In this document: piece by piece, positions 42,796 to 50,107 of the stretch | Layout of the letters: each line of letters starts with the position of its first letter | How positions within the stretch are numbered: the stretch's first letter is position 1 | DNA from: Actinomycetota bacterium | Lineage (GTDB): Bacteria; Actinomycetota; Actinomycetes; S36-B12 | Reading direction: 5' to 3' | Assembly: GCA_017856385.1 (NCBI GenBank) | Contig: JAFMFD010000001.1 | Location: 1 to 64,000 of the forward strand | Length of the DNA: 64,000 nt | Position numbers and translations under genes: made by a program | The notes under the pieces: generated by a model | Told to the model about the DNA's origin: nothing | The model's database searches: none | The model's input: only the letters and a program-made list of their open reading frames with translations

Positions 42796-42868
42796 CCCTG
42801 CGAACACCTTGCAGCTACGACTCATGCGTTGCTGCGGAGCCCGGTGACGGCTGTTGCCCGGCCACTTC

Positions 42869-42874
42869 TAGCGT
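42869..42874 (+). promoter_or_regulatory. -10 box TAGCGT before the DUF4395 gene
   Basis: TAGCGT ends 7 nt before the ATG at 42882, so the gene may have its own near-leaderless promoter apart from the thioredoxin-like gene. Confidence 0.45.
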
Positions 42875-42881
42875 CTGGCTC

Positions 42882-43343
42882 ATGCCCGACAACTCCACGA
42901 CCTCGAACACGGGCCGCCAGGCCATAGACCCGCGCGGCCCCCGCTTCGGCGCCGTGCTGACCACCGTCGTGCTGGCGCTCGCCCTCCTGCTGATCTCGAC
43001 GCCGGCCGGACTCGTCCTGGTGGCGTGGCAGACCCTCGTCTTCGGCCTGGGCGCCATCGTCGGCCTGCAGGCTCAGCCGTACGGCATCGTGTTCCGTCGC
43101 CTCGTGCGCCCGCGCCTTGCGCCTCCCCGCGAGCTCGAGGACTCGGCTCCGCCGCGGTTCGCGCAGGCGGTCGGCCTGGTCTTCCTGGTCGTCGCACTGG
43201 TCGCCCTTCTGGCCGGGGCCACCCTCGTCGCGACGATCGCGGTGGCCATGGCGCTGGCGGCCGCGTTCCTGAACGCGGCGTTCAACTTCTGCCTCGGGTG
43301 CGAGATGTACCTGCTGTGGGCGCGTGTGCGCCCGGCGCGCTGA
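42882..43343 (+). CDS. DUF4395 membrane protein
   Basis: A 153-residue integral membrane protein with about four helices. Near the C-terminus NFCLGCEMYLL has a CxxC pair within or next to a membrane helix, the family signature. The middle FRRLVRPRLAPPRELE is cytoplasmic and basic. The DUF4395 family has no settled function. Its placement beside a membrane thioredoxin-like protein suggests a thiol-redox partner, as in the Rv0816c-Rv0817c pair. The start ATG gives MPDNSTTS; a longer frame upstream covers the thioredoxin-like gene and is rejected. Confidence 0.8.
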   Translation: MPDNSTTSNTGRQAIDPRGPRFGAVLTTVVLALALLLISTPAGLVLVAWQTLVFGLGAIVGLQAQPYGIVFRRLVRPRLAPPRELEDSAPPRFAQAVGLVFLVVALVALLAGATLVATIAVAMALAAAFLNAAFNFCLGCEMYLLWARVRPAR

Positions 43344-43375
43344 CGCTCGCACGGATGCCGTCCCAGCGCGCTCGG

Positions 43376-43381
43376 TAGGCT
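43376..43381 (+). promoter_or_regulatory. -10 box TAGGCT of the nitrobindin-Fur-YgfZ operon
   Basis: TAGGCT ends 6 nt before the ATG of the nitrobindin-like gene. A leaderless operon of three overlapping genes is predicted. Confidence 0.55.
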
Positions 43382-43387
43382 GCGGCC

Positions 43388-43948
43388 ATGGTCGAGGGCG
43401 TCGAAGTCGACGGGTCGGGGGTTGAAGTCCCTGAGGCCCTGCGTCCGCTCTCCTGGCTGATCGGCCACTGGGTCGGCGTCGGTACGGGCCAGTACCCGAC
43501 GATCGACGACTTCCGCTTCGGGCAGGAGGTCGTCATCTCGACGGACGGTCGGCCGTTCCTGTCCTACCACTCGCGCAGCTGGCTGCTCGACGACGCCGGC
43601 GAGCGGGTGCGCCCCCTGGGCACGGAGTCGGGGTACTGGCGCCCGCGGCCGGACAACGCGATCGAGCTGACGCTCGCCCACCCGACCGGCTACGCCGAGA
43701 TCTGGGTCGGCACCCTCGAGGTCACCGGACTCGAGAACGCCACCATCACCGGTGCGCGGGCTACCCTGCACACCGACTGCGTCGCCCGCACGGAGTCCGC
43801 CAAGGACTACTCGGCGGGTGAGCGCCTGTACGGCCTGGTGGACGGACGTCTGCTGTGGACATTCGACATGCGCGCGGTCGGCGAGCCGATGACCAACCAC
43901 CTCGCCGCCACGCTGCAGCCCGTCGAGGGCAGGACGGAGGCGTCATGA
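43388..43948 (+). CDS. Nitrobindin-like heme-binding protein
   Basis: A 186-residue beta-barrel protein of the DUF1794/nitrobindin type. The GxWxGxG motif is GHWVGVG at about 26-32. Near the C-terminus MTNHLAATL has the His expected to bind heme from the proximal side. Relatives (Rv2717c, Arabidopsis nitrobindin) bind heme and may isomerise peroxynitrite or carry nitric oxide. It overlaps a Fur-family regulator by four bases, giving a plausible heme/metal-responsive operon. Confidence 0.83.
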   Translation: MVEGVEVDGSGVEVPEALRPLSWLIGHWVGVGTGQYPTIDDFRFGQEVVISTDGRPFLSYHSRSWLLDDAGERVRPLGTESGYWRPRPDNAIELTLAHPTGYAEIWVGTLEVTGLENATITGARATLHTDCVARTESAKDYSAGERLYGLVDGRLLWTFDMRAVGEPMTNHLAATLQPVEGRTEAS

Positions 43949-44391
43949 CAGCGGACTGGGAGGAGCGCCTCCGCGAGCACGGCTTCCGCATCACGCCCCA
44001 GCGCCAGCTGGTGCTCGAGGCCGTGGAGGCCCTGCGTCATGGGACCCCGGAAGAGATCCTCGTCGAGGTCCAGCGCACCGCGAGCGGGGTCAACCTGTCG
44101 ACGATCTACCGGACCCTCGAGGTGCTCGAGGACGTCGGCCTCGTGACGCATGCCCACATCGGGCACGGAGCCCCGACCTATCACGCAGTCGACGAGCATG
44201 TGCACATCCACCTTGTCTGCGATCGCTGCCGTGCCGTGCAGAGCATCCCGGCAGGCGTTGCCGCATCGTTCGTGGCGGCGCTGCGGGACGACTACGGCTT
44301 CCGCACCGACATCTCGCACGTGTCGGTCCACGGCCACTGCCGGGACTGCGAGGAGGCGCCGCGCCACCACGAGGCCGACGACCCGCTGTGA
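43945..44391 (+). CDS. Fur family metal-responsive regulator
   Basis: A 148-residue Fur-type regulator of standard size. The DNA-binding helix is around FRITPQRQLVLEAVEAL and the segment NLSTIYRTLEVLE is the Fur signature. The metal-binding half has HVHIHLVCDRC and CRDC (two CxxC) with the His-rich loop, so a structural zinc site is retained. It senses iron, zinc or peroxide; the exact metal is not clear. It lies between nitrobindin and YgfZ with four-base overlaps on both sides. The ATG at 43945 is used because translation coupling is clear and upstream in-frame ATGs lie in the nitrobindin gene. Confidence 0.88.
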   Translation: MTADWEERLREHGFRITPQRQLVLEAVEALRHGTPEEILVEVQRTASGVNLSTIYRTLEVLEDVGLVTHAHIGHGAPTYHAVDEHVHIHLVCDRCRAVQSIPAGVAASFVAALRDDYGFRTDISHVSVHGHCRDCEEAPRHHEADDPL

Positions 44392-45419
44392 CGCCGACAC
44401 CTGTCGCGGCACCGGCCGGCTCCCCGGACGAGGGAGTCCCGTGGCACTACGGCGAGCCGCTGCGCGAGCAGCGCGCGCTGGCCGCGGGCACGGCAGCCGT
44501 CGACCTCTCGCACCGCGGCGTCGTCAGCGTCACCGGGCCCGACCGGCTCGGCTGGCTTCACAGCCTCACCACGCAGCACCTCGATGCGCTGCAGCCGGGG
44601 GACTCGGCGCTCGCGCTGATCCTCAGCCCACACGGGCACGTCGAGCATGAGCTCCACCTTGTCGACGACGGCACAACGACGTGGATCACTGTCGAGCCCG
44701 GTTCGGCGGGCGCCCTCGTCGACCACCTGCGCTCGATGCAGTTCCTGCTGCGCGTCGACGTCGCCGACCGCACCGAGGACTGCGCGGTGGTGTGGGAGCC
44801 GGTGCGCGAGTCGGACCCGAACGTGCCCACGTGGCTCGTGCCGGTCGACTTTGCAGGGCTGGGATCCACTGATGCCGGCAGCGACCGGGGAGGCGATGCC
44901 GCGCGGTACGTGCCCGAGCGGCCGGCAGCGCTCGTCGGGCGCGAGGTGATCGTGCCGCGCGCTCAGCTCGCGGATCGGCTGGCCGCTTGGCCCGAGCGGG
45001 CCGGCACCTGGGCGCTGGAGGCGCAGCGCGTCGCAGCCGCCGTGCCGCGCATCGGTCTCGAGACCGACCACCGCACCCTGCCGCACGAGGTCGGCTGGGT
45101 GGGCCCGGGCGTGCACCTGGCGAAGGGGTGCTACCGGGGCCAGGAGGCGGTCGCGCGCGTGCACAACCTGGGCCATCCCCCGCGCCGACTCGTGCTGCTT
45201 CACCTCGACGGGAGTCGGGAGGAGCTGCCGGCTCACGGTGACGCCGTCGTCAGCGAGGGTCGCGAGGTCGGATGGGTCGCGTCGTCGGCCTGGCACGTCG
45301 AGGAGGGCCCGATCGCGACGGCCGTCGTGAAGCGCTCGACCCCGCTCGATGCAGAGCTCGTGGTGCGAACGACGGGCGGCGACGCACCGGCGACACAGGT
45401 GCCGGTGGTCGTCGGCTGA
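44388..45419 (+). CDS. ygfZ: YgfZ-type folate-binding Fe-S assembly protein
   Basis: A 343-residue protein related to GcvT/YgfZ. The signature KGCYRGQEAVAR (near residue 245) is the hallmark of YgfZ/IBA57, which helps build or repair Fe-S clusters in radical-SAM and other enzymes using tetrahydrofolate. The N-terminal GcvT-like part has the DRLGWLHSLTTQHL segment. GTG start overlaps the Fur stop by four bases. Together with nitrobindin and Fur it forms a compact iron/heme-linked operon. Confidence 0.87.
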   Translation: MTPTPVAAPAGSPDEGVPWHYGEPLREQRALAAGTAAVDLSHRGVVSVTGPDRLGWLHSLTTQHLDALQPGDSALALILSPHGHVEHELHLVDDGTTTWITVEPGSAGALVDHLRSMQFLLRVDVADRTEDCAVVWEPVRESDPNVPTWLVPVDFAGLGSTDAGSDRGGDAARYVPERPAALVGREVIVPRAQLADRLAAWPERAGTWALEAQRVAAAVPRIGLETDHRTLPHEVGWVGPGVHLAKGCYRGQEAVARVHNLGHPPRRLVLLHLDGSREELPAHGDAVVSEGREVGWVASSAWHVEEGPIATAVVKRSTPLDAELVVRTTGGDAPATQVPVVVG

Positions 45420-45424
45420 TCCGC

Positions 45425-45889
45425 TCAGCAGTCAAGGACGAGGGTGATCGGCCCGTCGTTCACGAGGGCCACATGCATGTCGGCACCGAAGACGCCCGTG
45501 GCGACATCGGCCCCGCGCTCGCGCAGCCGATCGACCACGGCCGCGACCAGCGGCTCGGCCACGGGCCCCGGAGCTGCTGCGTCCCACGTCGGGCGTCGGC
45601 CCTTGCGGGTGTCGCCGTAGAGCGTGAACTGGCTGACGACGAGCACGGGGAGCCCGAGGTCGCTGGCCGAGACCTCGCGCGGAAGGCCTTCCACGTCGGC
45701 CTGCTGCGCATGCTCGGGACCGAAGATCCGCAGGTCGTAGACCTTGTCCGCCAGTCGCACCGCCACGGCAGGGGTGTCGTCATGGGTGACGCCGACGAGG
45801 ACGACAAGGCCGGGGCCGCTGAACGAGCCCACCACCGCACCGTCGACGCTCACGCTTCCGTCCCGCGCGCGCTGCACCACCGCTCTCAT
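45425..45889 (-). CDS. dtd: D-aminoacyl-tRNA deacylase
   Basis: A 154-residue DTD. Its motifs SQFTLYGD (about 84-91) and the chirality-checking loop NDGPITLVL near the C-terminus are diagnostic; most DTDs read NSGPVT, so Asp replaces Ser here. It removes D-amino acids from tRNA. It is convergent with ygfZ and divergent from the asparaginase. Start is ATG giving MRAVVQRA; a longer frame that crosses the asparaginase gene is not supported. Confidence 0.92.
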   Translation of the reverse strand: MRAVVQRARDGSVSVDGAVVGSFSGPGLVVLVGVTHDDTPAVAVRLADKVYDLRIFGPEHAQQADVEGLPREVSASDLGLPVLVVSQFTLYGDTRKGRRPTWDAAAPGPVAEPLVAAVVDRLRERGADVATGVFGADMHVALVNDGPITLVLDC

Positions 45890-45915
45890 GCCGACCAGCC
45901 TTCCATCCCGCGTGC

Positions 45916-45921
45916 CATCAT
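45916..45921 (+). promoter_or_regulatory. -10 box CATCAT before the asparaginase
   Basis: CATCAT ends 6 nt before the GTG at 45928. It is a weak -10 but at the exact leaderless spacing. Confidence 0.35.
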
Positions 45922-45927
45922 GCGGCC

Positions 45928-46908
45928 GTGGCCATCGATCCGGTCGTCCTCGCGTCGTACGACCGCACCGGCTTCGTCGAGGGCGTCCACCTCGGGCACG
46001 CCGTGGTCCTCGATCCGGGCGGCGAGGTCGCACGCGCGTGGGGTGACCCGGGCCTGGAGCTGATGGCGCGCTCGTCGGCCAAGCCCATGCAGGCGACGGC
46101 GATGGTGCGCCTGGGCCTTGACCTGCCGGACGACCTGTGCGCGCTGGCGGCGTCGTCGCACAGCGGCGAGGCGATGCATCGCGACGGCGTGCTGCGCATC
46201 CTGGCCGGGGCCGGCCTGACGGCAGGGGCGCTGCAGACCCCGGCGGACCTGCCGCTGGATCCCGTGGCTCGGGACGCATGGGTGCAGGGCGGGCACCGCG
46301 CGACGCCACTGGCCATGAACTGCTCGGGCAAGCACGCGGCGATGCTCGCCACCTGCGTGGTGCGGGGCTGGTCCGTCGGCGACTACCGGGATCCGGAGCA
46401 TCCCCTGCAGCAGGCGATCCTCGCGGAGGTGCGTCGACTCACCGGTGATCCGATCACGCGCGTGGGTGTCGACGGATGCGGCGCCCCGGTGCACGTGATG
46501 ACCCTGCGCGGCCTGGCCCGGTCGCTCACTCACGCGGTGACCGCACCCGCCGACGCCCCGGAGAGGCGCGTCGTGGATGCCATGCGCGCGCATCCGCAGC
46601 TGGTCGGTGGATCACGTCGTGACGTCACGGAGCTCATGCAGGCGGTGCCGGGCCTGGTCGCGAAGGACGGTGCGGAGGGCGTGTTCGTCGGGGCGCTCGC
46701 CGACGGCCGGTCCTTCGCGGTGAAGGTGCTCGACGGGTCGGGGCGCGCCCGTCAGGTGGCCGTGGCAGCGATCGTCCAGTGGCTCGACCCGCCGGGTGCC
46801 GATCACCGGCGGCTGAGTGCCCTGGCCAGCATTGCGACACTGGGCGGTGGTCGGCCCGTCGGTGCCGTGAGGTCCCCGCTGGCGTCGGCTCCCGCAGGGC
46901 CGGCATGA
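45928..46908 (+). CDS. Asparaginase (Rhizobium etli type)
   Basis: A 326-residue asparaginase II family (PF06089-type) protein. The conserved [24 protein letters not shown] and DGCGAP blocks include the Ser/Lys nucleophile-activating residues of this family, which is unrelated to E. coli AnsA/AnsB. It hydrolyses asparagine to aspartate and ammonia in the cytoplasm; no signal peptide is seen. Start is GTG, giving MAIDPVVL. The next gene, an APC permease, overlaps it by ATGA, so uptake and hydrolysis of an amino acid may be coupled. Confidence 0.88.
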   Translation: MAIDPVVLASYDRTGFVEGVHLGHAVVLDPGGEVARAWGDPGLELMARSSAKPMQATAMVRLGLDLPDDLCALAASSHSGEAMHRDGVLRILAGAGLTAGALQTPADLPLDPVARDAWVQGGHRATPLAMNCSGKHAAMLATCVVRGWSVGDYRDPEHPLQQAILAEVRRLTGDPITRVGVDGCGAPVHVMTLRGLARSLTHAVTAPADAPERRVVDAMRAHPQLVGGSRRDVTELMQAVPGLVAKDGAEGVFVGALADGRSFAVKVLDGSGRARQVAVAAIVQWLDPPGADHRRLSALASIATLGGGRPVGAVRSPLASAPAGPA

Positions 46909-48077
46909 CCGAGGATCCGCCTTCGCGGCTGCGGCGGGGGCTGGGGATCCCCGGGGCGGTGGTGGTGGGCCTGAGCGCGATGCTCGGCACCGGTGTCTTC
47001 GCGGTGTGGACGCCGGCATGGCAGTGGGCGGGCCCGCTTCTCCTGCTCTCCCTGCTCGCCGCCGCGTCGGTGGCGATGCTCAATGCGGTGTCGACCGCAC
47101 GCCTTGCGAGCCGCCATCCGGAGTCGGGCGGCGTCTACGCCTACGGGCGTCTCCGACTGAACCGGCCCGCTGGCGTTGCTGCGGGAGTGGCCTTCCTGGT
47201 GGGCAAGAGTGCGAGCGCAGCAGCGGCCGCGCTGACCATCGGCGCCTACGCCTGGCCGGGGCAGGAGCGAGCGGTCGCCTGGGCGGCCATTGTCATCGCG
47301 CTGCTCGTGGACCTTCGCGGGATCGTCCGCTCGGTGCGCGTGAACGCGGTGCTGGTCGGTGCACTGATCGTGATCGTGATGGTCGTCGTCTTCTGGGGTG
47401 CCACGCACCTGCCCGCGCCGACGCCGGTCGACCTGCCAATGACGACGCCGGTGACCGTGCTCGCCGCTGCCGGACTGCTCTTCGTCGCGTTCGCGGGATA
47501 TGCGCGCATCGCCGTCCTCGGCGAGGAGGTCAAGGATCCGTCCCGCACGATCCCCATTGCGATGGCGGTGTCGTTCGCGGTGGTGCTCGTCCTCTACGCG
47601 GTCGTGGGCGGGGTGGTCACCGCCGCGGCCGCGCGCGGGATGCCGCTAGGACCGGCACCCCTGGAGTCGCTCGTCTCCGGTTCCTCGGGCCTGAGCGTCC
47701 TGGTGGTGCTCGGGGCCGTGCTGGGTGCCGGTGCGGTGCTCCTGTCGCTCCTTGCCGGGATGGGTCGGACACTCTTCGCGATGGCGGCACGCGGCGATGC
47801 GCCCGGCGCCCTCGCCGCGGTCTCGTCGCGCAGGGTGCCGCACCGGGCGGCCATCGCGGTTGCCGTGGTGGTCGCCCTGCTGGTCGTGCCCGGGCGACTG
47901 TCCTGGGCCCTCGCCCTCTCAGGAGGCAGCGTGCTCCTCTACTACGCCGTGGCGCATGCCGCGTCGTTCACCGTCCCGGGTCCGTGGGCGATCCGGCGCC
48001 TTGTCCCGGTGGCGGGGCTGGTGCTGTGCGTGGCGATCGTGGCGGCGCTGCTGGTCACGGCCCTCGGCATAGGGTGA
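46905..48077 (+). CDS. APC family amino acid permease
   Basis: A 390-residue permease with about 11-12 hydrophobic segments. The first helix contains GLSAMLGTGVFAVW, the unwound-helix motif typical of APC carriers, and the segment AVLGEEVKDPSRTIPIAMA matches the helix 6-7 region of the family. It is somewhat short for the superfamily. ATG overlaps the asparaginase stop, suggesting import of asparagine or a related amino acid. It is followed by a 64-bp gap and an XRE regulator with its own promoter. Confidence 0.86.
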   Translation: MTEDPPSRLRRGLGIPGAVVVGLSAMLGTGVFAVWTPAWQWAGPLLLLSLLAAASVAMLNAVSTARLASRHPESGGVYAYGRLRLNRPAGVAAGVAFLVGKSASAAAAALTIGAYAWPGQERAVAWAAIVIALLVDLRGIVRSVRVNAVLVGALIVIVMVVVFWGATHLPAPTPVDLPMTTPVTVLAAAGLLFVAFAGYARIAVLGEEVKDPSRTIPIAMAVSFAVVLVLYAVVGGVVTAAAARGMPLGPAPLESLVSGSSGLSVLVVLGAVLGAGAVLLSLLAGMGRTLFAMAARGDAPGALAAVSSRRVPHRAAIAVAVVVALLVVPGRLSWALALSGGSVLLYYAVAHAASFTVPGPWAIRRLVPVAGLVLCVAIVAALLVTALGIG

Positions 48078-48129
48078 GGTCCGCTAGCGGGCGCTAGCAG
48101 GTGCGTTTGCAATTGCAAGCATCTCGGCG

Positions 48130-48135
48130 CATACT
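48130..48135 (+). promoter_or_regulatory. -10 box CATACT of the XRE regulator
   Basis: CATACT ends 6 nt before the ATG at 48142. The region just upstream, GTGCGTTTGCAATTGCAAGCATC, contains the short palindrome TTGCAATTGCAA, a possible operator. Confidence 0.45.
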
Positions 48136-48141
48136 GGCGGC

Positions 48142-48549
48142 ATGGCACGCATCGGCGACCTCGGCGGCTTCATCCGCGAGCAGCGGGACCAGGCCCATAT
48201 GTCGCTGCGGCAGCTCGCCCAGGCCGCGGGGGTCTCGAACCCCTACCTGAGCCAGGTCGAGCGGGGCCTGCGCAACCCCAGCGCGGAGATCCTCAAGCAG
48301 ATCGCCCAGGGGCTGCGGATCTCGGCCGAGACCCTCTACGTCCGGGCAGGCATCCTCGACGATCGCACCGGCGATGAGTCGGTGACCACCGCGATCGCGT
48401 CCGATCCCACGCTCACCGAGCGCCAGAGGGCGACGCTGCTGCAGATCTACGCCGCCTTCCAGGCCGAGAACCAGGCCGCCACGCACGAGTCCACCACGCA
48501 CCAGTCCACCCCGGACGAGTCCACCACGCACCAGTCCACCACGGAATGA
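48142..48549 (+). CDS. XRE-type helix-turn-helix regulator
   Basis: A 135-residue protein. An HTH_3 DNA-binding domain lies at about residues 10-65, with the characteristic SLRQLAQAAGVSNPYLSQVERG. The C-terminal tail is Thr/His/Ser-rich with STTHQST-type repeats and low complexity. It corresponds in position to Rv0474, which precedes the heparin-binding hemagglutinin gene in mycobacteria; here it precedes a lysine-repeat protein. It probably regulates the downstream genes, but the target is inferred only. Confidence 0.86.
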   Translation: MARIGDLGGFIREQRDQAHMSLRQLAQAAGVSNPYLSQVERGLRNPSAEILKQIAQGLRISAETLYVRAGILDDRTGDESVTTAIASDPTLTERQRATLLQIYAAFQAENQAATHESTTHQSTPDESTTHQSTTE

Positions 48550-48559
48550 GGGAATGACC

Positions 48560-49036
48560 ATGACCACCGACGACACCACGGCGACGAGCACGACGGCCAA
48601 GGCGACCAAGGCCGCCAAGACCACGACGGCGAAGGCCACGAAGGCCGCGAAGACCACCACGGCCAAGGCGACCAAGGCCGCCAAGACCACGACGGCGAAG
48701 GCCACGAAGGCGGCCAAGACGACGACGGCCAAGGCCGCTGCCGCCGCCTCGAGCACGACCTCGTCACGCCCCTCGGTCGACCTCGGCCGCCTCGGCCTGC
48801 CGAAGGTCGAACTGCCCAAGCTGGACCTGCCGAAGCTGGATCTGCCGAAGGTCGAGCTCCCGAAGGTCGAGCTCCCGAAGCTGGACCTGCCGAAGGTCGA
48901 GCTCCGACGCGTCGACCTGGCAGAGCTGGCCGCCTGGGCGGGGCAGGCGCGCACGCGCGTGCACGACACCGCGGCCTCCGTGCGCGGCACGGTGACGCAC
49001 ACCGTCACGCTGCTGCGCGAGGTCGTCGGCGCCTGA
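48560..49036 (+). CDS. Lysine-repeat, LPK-repeat protein in the HbhA position
   Basis: A 158-residue low-complexity protein. Residues about 12-58 hold four copies of the 11-residue unit TTAKATKAAKT (histone-H1-like, strongly basic). About residues 80-115 hold seven pentapeptides LPK-(V-E or L-D) and one degenerate copy LRRVD. A short amphipathic helical tail follows (LAAWAGQARTRVHDTAASV). It lies between an XRE regulator and a DUF2516 gene, the place of heparin-binding hemagglutinin (Rv0475), whose lysine-rich repeats are at the C-terminus. So it may be a rearranged HbhA analogue or a nucleic-acid-binding protein. The ATG at 48560 is preferred because GAGGGA lies before it. Confidence 0.75.
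   Translation: MTTDDTTATSTTAKATKAAKTTTAKATKAAKTTTAKATKAAKTTTAKATKAAKTTTAKAAAAASSTTSSRPSVDLGRLGLPKVELPKLDLPKLDLPKVELPKVELPKLDLPKVELRRVDLAELAAWAGQARTRVHDTAASVRGTVTHTVTLLREVVGA
48593..48724 (+). repeat. Tandem 66-bp duplication in the lysine-repeat gene
   Basis: Two 66-bp units (48593-48658 and 48659-48724) differ at only a few bases near their ends. Each encodes two 11-residue TTAKATKAAKT units. The bases, not only the amino acids, are repeated, suggesting recent duplication. Confidence 0.8.
48797..48916 (+). repeat. Eight 15-bp repeats encoding LPK pentapeptides
   Basis: Eight 15-bp units encode LPKVE, LPKLD, LPKLD, LPKVE, LPKVE, LPKLD, LPKVE and a degenerate LRRVD. Codons vary at third positions (CTG or CTC, AAG) more than the peptide does, suggesting older repeats than the 66-bp block upstream. 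Confidence 0.8.
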
Positions 49037-49079
49037 TCGAGCGCAGGGGCGTCCGGCGGCAGGACCTCCGGGTGTGCGT

Positions 49080-49085
49080 TAGCGT
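49080..49085 (+). promoter_or_regulatory. -10 box TAGCGT of the DUF2516 gene
   Basis: TAGCGT ends 6 nt before the GTG at 49092, so the DUF2516 gene may have its own leaderless transcript. Confidence 0.45.
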
Positions 49086-49091
49086 GGAGAG

Positions 49092-49382
49092 GTGTTCGAC
49101 ACCTTCCAGGGCATCCTGCTGTTCGGCCTGTGGGTCGTGATGCTCGGTGTCAAGGGCTTCGCGTTCATCGACTGCCTGCGCCGGCCGGCAGCTGCGTTTC
49201 CGGCCGTGGGCCGCAAGAGCAAGGTGCTGTGGCTGATCCTCACCGGACTGGCCGCCGGCACCGGCCTGCTGCTCAACGTCGTCTCCCCGGTTGGCCTGAT
49301 CGGTCTCGCGGGCATCGTCGTCTCGCTCGTCTACCTCTTCGACGTGCGTCCCCGCATCGCGGAGATCACCGATCGGCGCTGA
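49092..49382 (+). CDS. DUF2516 membrane protein
   Basis: A 96-residue protein with two to three hydrophobic segments: an N-terminal helix LFGLWVVMLGVKGFAFI, a second around LWLILTGLAAGTGLLLNVV and a third LIGLAGIVVSLVYLF. It matches Rv0476-type DUF2516 proteins, which sit after hbhA. Function unknown; small actinobacterial membrane proteins of this group are often conserved. It ends exactly one base before the convergent alaX-like gene. Confidence 0.8.
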   Translation: MFDTFQGILLFGLWVVMLGVKGFAFIDCLRRPAAAFPAVGRKSKVLWLILTGLAAGTGLLLNVVSPVGLIGLAGIVVSLVYLFDVRPRIAEITDRR

Positions 49383-50105
49383 CTAGTCCTCGAGGGCGAC
49401 CCGGATCCGCCGGAAGCCCTTGCCCTTGTTCTCGACCTTCAGCACCCTCATGGCGCCGATCTGGCGCGTGGATGCCACGTGCGTGCCGCCATCGGCCTGC
49501 ACGTCCAGTCCGCGGATGTCGACGATCCGCACGATCTCGATGCCGGCGGGCAGCAGGTTCGTGGCGGTGCGGATGACGTCCGGGATCGCGAAGGCCTCCT
49601 CGCGTGGGAGTTCGTACGCGACGATCGCCCGGTCAGTATCGACCTCGATCGCGCAGGCGGCCTCGACGGCCTCCTTGAAGCCCTCAGGCACCTCCTCGAG
49701 GTTGAAGTCCAGGCGCCCGCTGAGCGGATCCATATTGGAGCCGGTCACCAGTGCGCCGAAGTCGCGGAAGACCACGCCCGAGAGCAGGTGCAGGCCTGAG
49801 TGCGTGCGCATGAGCGCCGTGCGCCGCGCGTCCTCGATGGCGCCCGTCACGCTCGTGCCGACCGGGGGGAGAGGCGCCCCCTCGGCAGGGATCAGGCAGT
49901 AGTCGTCGCCCCGGCGCACGTCGATGATCGGCGTCTGGACGCCGCCCCAGAGGAGCACCCCGTGGTCCGGCGGCTGACCGCCGCCGCCGGGGTAGAACGC
50001 CGACCGGTCGAGCACGATGCCGAGCTCCGGGTCGCTGGCGAGGACGGTCGCGTCCCACTCGCGGACCGTCGCGTCGGCGAGGTCCAGCCGGTCGGTGCGC
50101 GCCAC
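49383..50105 (-). CDS. Alanyl-tRNA editing protein (AlaX type)
   Basis: A 240-residue free-standing AlaX-type editing protein. The first zinc motif is HSGLHLL (HxxxH) and the second is the GGTHV segment near the C-terminus. In the classic AlaX site a Cys precedes GGTH, but here the residue is Asp (QADGGTHVAS), so one zinc ligand may be missing or replaced; I recall similar AlaX proteins with DGGTHV. It removes serine or glycine wrongly charged to tRNA-Ala. GTG start, 2 bp after gpmA, last gene of the phoU-mshA-ybjN-gpmA-alaX run. Confidence 0.83.
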   Translation of the reverse strand: MARTDRLDLADATVREWDATVLASDPELGIVLDRSAFYPGGGGQPPDHGVLLWGGVQTPIIDVRRGDDYCLIPAEGAPLPPVGTSVTGAIEDARRTALMRTHSGLHLLSGVVFRDFGALVTGSNMDPLSGRLDFNLEEVPEGFKEAVEAACAIEVDTDRAIVAYELPREEAFAIPDVIRTATNLLPAGIEIVRIVDIRGLDVQADGGTHVASTRQIGAMRVLKVENKGKGFRRIRVALED

Positions 50106-50107
50106 GG

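Noticed and set aside
45890-46309. N-terminal extension of dtd
   Set aside because: It is antisense to the asparaginase gene, and DTD proteins start at the MRAVVQRA position.
48593-48916. CRISPR-like tandem repeats
   Set aside because: The repeats are in frame and encode regular peptide units; there are no variable spacers and no cas genes.
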